Positions 58,502-64,000 of a stretch of 64,000 nt of DNA are shown in pieces. The notes beneath the pieces are model-generated. The model saw only the letters and a program-made list of their open reading frames with translations. It did not search any database and was not told where the DNA came from. Origin of the DNA: Echinometra lucunter (Eukaryota; Echinodermata; Echinoidea; Camarodonta; Echinometridae); contig CM057155.1 of NCBI GenBank assembly GCA_029962745.1, forward strand, positions 31,967,791 through 32,031,790, given 5' to 3'. A program made the translations under genes and the position numbers. Positions within the stretch are counted from its first letter, which is position 1. Every line of letters starts with the position of its first letter.

Positions 58502-59105
58502 TGATTACCTCATTGACCTTATGGCCTTACTGCCTGACACACCCCACCCCCTCATCTATACTCAACCGAACAACACTTAACACTGCTTAATACGAAATCG
58601 TCTCTAACATGTCTAAGCACAGATATCGTTTATACCGGCTAACGGTTTCATTCACGGACACAATATGTGCACAGTCTTCTTTTGGGAGTATTCCACAGTC
58701 TTCTTTTGGGAGTATTCCTACTTTAACTGTATGGTAACCGTAAGGACATGTGGCAATAACTGTTACAAAGTGTTTCGTCATTTTATACGGGTCTCTATTT
58801 CTCTCTTGTGTACATAGATTGATATCTTGCCTAAGGATAGTATTGACGTGAGGCGGATCAAACCGGTCAAGTTCAGTTGTTGTTGCTGTTGAATCCAGGG
58901 GCGTAACAGGTACCTGTTATCAGGGGGGGGGGGGCAGAGCCCAAAATTTCCCGGTAACTAGTCTATGTCTAGAATCTGTGGCGTAGCTAGGACTGAATTT
59001 TAGGAGGACGGTAGTGCTCCACCGGCGTAAATCCAATTAAAGGAGTGGGGTATGAAAATCTTTTTTAACGATTTTTTCCCCTCTCACACACAATTTTATT
59101 TTTTG

Positions 59106-59340
59106 CGAGCGAGCAGACAATAACCACTTTTCCGGTTTTGAATCGCATTTTCGAATAAAAATTCTAAAATATGACGAAAGAGTAAAACGAGCGAGCCAAA
59201 AATAACCATTGTTCTCGATTTTGATCGCATTTTCGGATGGAAATCCTAAGGTTTTGATGAGCGAGCGAAGCGAGCGAGCCAAAAATAACCACTTTTTTGT
59301 TTTCAAATAGAAATTCTAAAATATGATGGTTGTTTATGAT
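59106..59340. repeat. 85-bp tandem repeat, three copies
   Basis: Copies start at about 59106, 59191 and 59275 with GCGAGCSARAMAATAACCAY, then TTTTGAATCGCATTTTCGGA, AAAATTCTAAAATATGA. It lies inside the hAT-like element. Confidence 0.75.
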
Positions 59341-59584
59341 AGCTGTGCAGAATTTTACTAACTGATGAATTAAGATATCTTTTCTTCCTTAAAAATTGTG
59401 TCTGCATGGGGGGAAATTTGTACACACCATTCCCCCTCTCTCCCCAGTGGGGGTGATAGATCCCCCACCCCCCGGAATTTTACGCCCATGTAGGGCTTCC
59501 TAGAGGGGAGGGTGCAGGGAGGGGGAGTTCCCCCCCCCCCCCCCGCGCGAAGCGCGGAAGCTCCGACGTTTTTTTTTAATTGTT

Positions 59585-60060
59585 AGTTGTCGGTAATTAA
59601 GTCTATCTTCTGCGGCGCAACTAGGATTTCATTTTGGGAGGACGGTAGTGCTCCCTAGGGGGGAGGATGCAGGGAGGGGGAGCTTCCCCCTCGCGCGCAA
59701 GGCGCAGAATCTCCGACGTTTTTCGCTGTCAGTTCCCGCTCTTCTTATGCTCTCTGCCTGTTATCGGGGGGGGGGGGGGGGCATACGCATAGCCAAAAAT
59801 TTCCCCGGGAATTAAGTCTAGAATCAATGGTGTAGCTAAGATTTCATTTTAGGGGACGATAGTGCAAAGCGCGCTCCCTAGGCATGCTAGGGGGAGGGTG
59901 CAGGGGTGGTGATTTTCCCCTCCCGCGCGAAGCGCGGAAGTTCTGACTATTCTTTTAATTGTTCGTTGTCTGTTCCCGGTCTCTTACATTCTCTGCCTGT
60001 TATCGGGGGGGGGGGGCAGAGCCGAAAATTTCTCGGTAACTAAGTCTAGAAATAGAATAT
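59585..60060. repeat. Tandem units of 210-240 bp derived from an element end
   Basis: AAGTCTATCTTCTGCGGCGCAACTAGG at 59600 and AAGTCTAGAATCAATGGTGTAGCTAAG at 59814 start successive units. TGTTATCGGGGG recurs at 59759 and 59999. Each unit includes a GTAGCTAGGATTTCATTTT phrase resembling the element's own terminal GGCGTAACAGG/GGCGTAGCTAGG. Confidence 0.7.
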
Positions 60061-60224
60061 GCGGAGGTGAGCCCACACCGCGAGTTGCTTTTTGCGAAGC
60101 CCTTAGCGGTGGGGCCCAGGGTTCTGGCTTAGGGCCCCTGCTGAAAGCCACTGCGGGGGTCCAGGGAGTGGAGCCCCCGGAAACTCTGGGGTTTTGGTAC
60201 TAAAGTTTCCCTCATTTCTTTTGT

Positions 60225-60440
60225 TTCCCTTTGCTTTCTTCTTTTTTCTTTCTTTCCCTCTTTTCCCTCTCTCTCTTCTTCTTTCTCCCCTTTCTCCTTT
60301 CTTCCTTTCCCTTTCTCCTTCCTTTCTTTTCCTTTCTCCTTCTTTCTTTTCTTTCTTCCTCTTTCTTTTTCCTTTTTCTTCTTCATTTCGCTTTCTCCCT
60401 TCCTTTTTCTTCCTTTCCCTTCCTTTCATTTTTTCCCGGT
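60225..60440. repeat. Polypyrimidine tract
   Basis: About 215 bases of almost pure C/T (CTTTCTTCC-type words). The Lys/Glu-rich and Phe/Leu-rich frames on the two strands are artefacts. Confidence 0.95.
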
Positions 60441-60528
60441 GGTTTGGTGGATTTTCTCGCTGAAATCCTTCGGGGGGGGGGGCACTCTGCCTCCCCCCTC
60501 CCCCGGTTGTTACGCCACTGGTTGAATC

Positions 60529-61830
60529 CGGTTTTTACAGAAGTGTATTAATCAAATATGATTATTTACGTCTGGGACCGGCCTTTTACGTCACCATCCA
60601 ATAGCTAACACGTTACTCAGATTAGAACCTAGGTACGATCAGTGTCAGTTTGTAGGCGAAGACAAAGAGTTGACTGTGGACTAAACCGCTAGACCAACTC
60701 CTGCTCCCCTGCTTTCCTGGTCAAGAAATCAATCCACTCAACAAGGCAATCTCCACAAATAATAAAAAATAACTGCTATATCATAAATCTACTGGCAGCA
60801 GAATTAAAGCTACAAAAATGTGGTTCCTTATTATCATGGGCTGACAGAATATCATGAGGAGAAGAGCCTTTTGATCTTTCCCAGAAATCATAATAGAAAC
60901 GCACTTTCAGTTTGTCAGTCAAATATTGAGAAGAAGAGTACAAAAATAGGATAGTGACTGAGAATCGGGATATTCTACGTCAAGCCACATTGATGACAAT
61001 TTATCCCCATTTCCTTCAATCTAAATCTTATTAATAAGTAGTATTCTAATCAAATACATTAAAAGCGTCCCTTACCTTTACTGTATATTTTCCTTCCATT
61101 GTTACTAAAGCTTGTGACAAGAATGATTTCTTTAATAACCGTTCCAATACAAGTTAGTCTGTTCTGCCCTCGAAAAATCCAATCCGAACCTCAAAATGTA
61201 CCACCAGAAATCTCTTTGAAAGTGGAAAACTACTTCACCAAGTAGAGGCGCTAGAAAATAAGCTTAAAACAAATCCTGTTTCTACCTTCTCGTAATGCAT
61301 TACAGTGCAATCCATAAAAGCTGCATGATTAGAAGCACTTTGACCTGTACCGTATAAAACTCGAGAAGAATGACTACTCCATTGGACATGTTGAATAGGT
61401 GTTTTTTTCTCCGATCTCTTTGAAAGTAGAATTCATTGTTGCAAAGAGGGGAACAGAAAGAAACATAATCAGATAATATTTGCTGTTCGTGAGCATGGTG
61501 AGGATTGAATGTAAAATCCTTGATGTAAATACAACAGATAACCGGTTAAGGTTCAACGCATATAATTATGATCCGCACGTTTCCCGAATTCAATTGTTGA
61601 AATCAAAGATGATTTTAATTTTGAATAGGACTGGTGTCGGCCAGGCCCCTGGGAGCCGGGGGTGCTTGGTGTGCTGCAGCACCCCCCCCCCCCCGAGGAC
61701 CTAATTTGGGTGGGGTGAGTTATTTTCCCGTCCCATCTTCATCTTCTTCATACCATAATTTTCTTTATGCAGCAGCAAACTGAAATATGAAACACTGATG
61801 ATTATACTCCGCGCACATTGCCCGCGGGGC
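60529..61830. other. Noncoding sequence
   Basis: No gene is recognised. A C run at 61681-61694 preceded by GGGAGCCGGGGGTGCTTGGTGTGCTGC without clear ends; otherwise AT-rich. Confidence 0.4.
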
Positions 61831-61834
61831 TTTG

Positions 61835-63160
61835 TGCTCTTAGCTGTGCAATAAGTATTTTTTCTCGCTCACATATCTAGAAATAAACAAAATGTTTTCG
61901 CAGCAAGCACTCTTATTCCAGCAGCGAGATGCCCGAATATCATGGAATTCTGCATGCAGGAAGATGTACATTATAAAAGTCGTCAATATTTCAGTGACAA
62001 ATCTACGTTCTAAAGAAAATATAGCTTTTGTCGGATAGCTCGCTTCGCTGATTTGTAGAAACAAAATGGTTTACGACTGCAAGCTAGGCGCCCAAATAAC
62101 TTCATATTTTGCAGATAGGTGATCGAATATGTATTTAGATACCTTATAGAGGACTATATCGTATTTTGACGATGAAAAAGAGGTGTTTTTTTCTCGCCCG
62201 CTACGCTCGCTCGTATAATATTTAGATACATGATGGTTGGGAAAGCAATCGAATTGGGCAAGCGAGGTGACCGTTTTTAGATATCTTATGTATTTTGATT
62301 ACGAATTATCCCTTCTACCTACAAAAGGTTTATATTTCTTCCCGCTCGATCGCTGCACTCGCTCGTATGATATTAAGATATAGGATGATTGGGAAAGCAA
62401 ACTAATACAGCAAGCGAATGCACATCATAGAATCATCTAGTGTATTTTTTACATATTTTTCTTCGCTCGCTGCGCTCGCTCATATAAAGGATTATTAGTA
62501 TACGAGAAGGCAAGCAAATTGGGCATGCAAAGGATACATTTGAGATATTTTATAGGCATGTTGTGTATTCTGATGACAAAATGATACTTTATCATGGAAA
62601 GAGTGTGTTTTCCCTGCTCACTTAACTCGCTTATTAAAATTGTAATATTTAGAAACAAGGTGGTTTGGGACAGCAAACAATTGGACCAGCGAGGCATATA
62701 TTTGGTAGTGAGGTGACTGCCATTTAAATATCATAAGGCCTCGAGTGTATTTTGACGACAAAAAATAAGTCGTTATTTTTGGCTCACTCGCTTCGCTCGC
62801 TCGCAAAATCAACAAATATATAATTGGGCGGTGGGGGGAGGGGGGCGAAAAGATGAAGCGCTACGGTTGCTCAAGCTAAAGCCAGAGTAATAATATTCTT
62901 GCAGGGACCCCTGGGAGAACAGTAAAGACATAAGGTGTGTATATTGGAGTGTGACCTAGAAATTTCGGCAAAATATTTCGATCATACCCCCTCCCCCGCA
63001 TCTCGAAACGGATTTACGTCGGTGTCCGCTTCAGATATCTTTAGGCCCACACTGTATTTTGATGACAAAGTAACACATCGATCTTTCTTAACAAGAAGTT
63101 TCAAGAAGTTCATATTTTCGGCTCGCTCGCATAATCTAAAAACAAGGTGGTTCATATAAT
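61835..63160. repeat. Degenerate field of CGCTCGCTCG repeat units
   Basis: Units of about 130-170 bp recur with the phrase order TTTTTCTCGCTCGCT..CGCTCGT, ATAATATTTAGATAC, GGTTGGGAAAGCAA, GCAAGCGAGGTGACC, TATTTTGATGACAAA. Starts are near 61863, 62038, 62193, 62342, 62461, 62615, 62781 and 63119. The same family appears at 24890-25280. No coding potential. Confidence 0.7.
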
Positions 63161-64000
63161 CTAGAAAGAATCATCATTCCTCTCCTCTCCCCCCCCCCCC
63201 ACCCACAAAAAATATTAATCAAAAAATGCTTCGCAACCCCTAAATGTTTCATCAAGATGATAAAATTCTACATCTGCGATATTGTTTGAAAATAAATTCT
63301 TGTGTTTTGTGTGAGAGGGAGGGGATACTTAGATTTGACTTAGAATGCAGCATAACTGTTGGCAAATTTAGGTCTTACACTCCCCCCATACATGTTCCCC
63401 GAATACTGAAGCACTGCTTGCTTAATGTGCGGTAAACTAACATGTGGCTCAGAGGCTCAGCACCCCCTGTAAAAAAATCGTTCCAAGGGGCATGGTGTGG
63501 GGTGGTTGTCGTTCTGAATCAGGCAACAGGTTGGTCGAAAATCGGATTTTCGAATTGATTATACCAACCGACATCTATGCTCAATTTCGTGCCGGTTCAC
63601 AAAACATAAGTCAGTCCACTAGACATGTTTAATTATTTTAAACATAATTGTTGAACAAACATTTCCCTTGACAACTAAAAAGCTTGCCAGAGGCTTTTCG
63701 ACATAGCACAACTAATGTATGCAAACTAGATTCCATCTATTCAAATGCTATTATGCATAAACATGTGAACTGAACAGTTGTTTACCAAGGTGGAGATGAA
63801 TGTTCATAAGTCTCAATACATTTGATTTAGTAAACAGGGCCCATATTCATGAAACTATATCATTTTGTACATGTTGCGCCGACATTTAGCGGTCCGTTCT
63901 TACGATCTGAGATGATGGTGACGGCGTGCTTAGTAAGCAGGGTTTGATCGTAAACAGGTAAAGGGGAGAATGGAGTATGATTATAATTCTAAACTTCTAC
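63161..64000. other. Noncoding sequence to window end
   Basis: C run at 63189-63200. The short frames in 63244-63632 have no recognised domain. Nothing else is supported. Confidence 0.4.

Larger units (their letters stand above)
58896..60520. mobile_element. hAT-like non-autonomous element, 1625 bp
   Basis: Ends CAGGGGCGTAAC and, inverted, CAGTGGCGTAAC. Flanks are the identical 8-bp GTTGAATC (58888-58895 and 60521-60528). An 8-bp duplication with CAGNGGCGTA ends is the hAT pattern. There is no transposase. The interior has an 85-bp triplet (59106-59335), repeated blocks with GGCGYAACTAGGATTTCATTTT, GTAGTGCTCCCTAGG and CCTGTTATCGGGG, and a polypyrimidine tract (60225-60440). Confidence 0.8.

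Noticed and set aside
60103..60551. Lys/Glu-rich and Phe/Leu-rich proteins
   Set aside because: Both strands of a polypyrimidine tract inside the hAT-like element.

Overview
This is a eukaryotic, repeat-dominated draft-assembly window. It has multi-exon genes with GT-AG introns, LINEs, an LTR retrotransposon, SINEs, MITEs, many homopolymer G/C runs of 10 to 39 bases, and one 500-base N gap. The content suggests an invertebrate deuterostome, most likely an echinoderm such as a sea urchin. The reasons are a single SANS-type (USH1G/ANKS4B) gene, a Gmr1-type LTR element (a group described from deuterostomes), a CR1 LINE with an esterase ORF1, tRNA-derived SINEs and a foldback-like element with tandem-repeat arms. 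The species assignment is inference.

Host genes. The only essentially complete gene is a three-exon SANS orthologue on the + strand (41260-52918; 424 aa predicted: ankyrin repeats, charged linker, SAM domain, PDZ-binding C-terminus). Three single exons are supported more weakly: a first coding exon on + resembling the N-terminus of SNTX/stonustoxin-family proteins (5618-5748), a first exon on - at 1886-1987, and a first exon on - encoding a single-pass membrane protein (58198-58501).

Mobile DNA, left to right. A 114-bp perfect hairpin with 9-bp flanking repeats lies at 1622-1753. A Gmr1-like Ty3/gypsy element fills 6754-15333: 619-bp LTRs, 5-bp target duplication, and pol order protease-integrase-RT-RNase H. 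Its RT is split by a 1.36-kb solo-LTR-like insertion. A CR1-like LINE on the - strand (34735 to about 18170) is split by a 13.4-kb element (20741-34119) with TA target sites. The arms of that element are inverted arrays of about 200-bp monomers, and its interior carries a second, nearly full-length APE-type LINE (about 25310-30480, -). Further right are a Penelope-like fragment cut by the gap, several MITEs (TTAA-, pogo- and foldback-type), SINEs and satellites. A hAT-like non-autonomous element lies at 58896-60520 with an 8-bp target duplication. The last 3.5 kb is a degenerate repeat field rich in CGCTCGCTCGC motifs.

The genes do not form a pathway. The main story is a host gene (SANS) surrounded by several layers of nested transposition, with enough target-site evidence to order the insertions.
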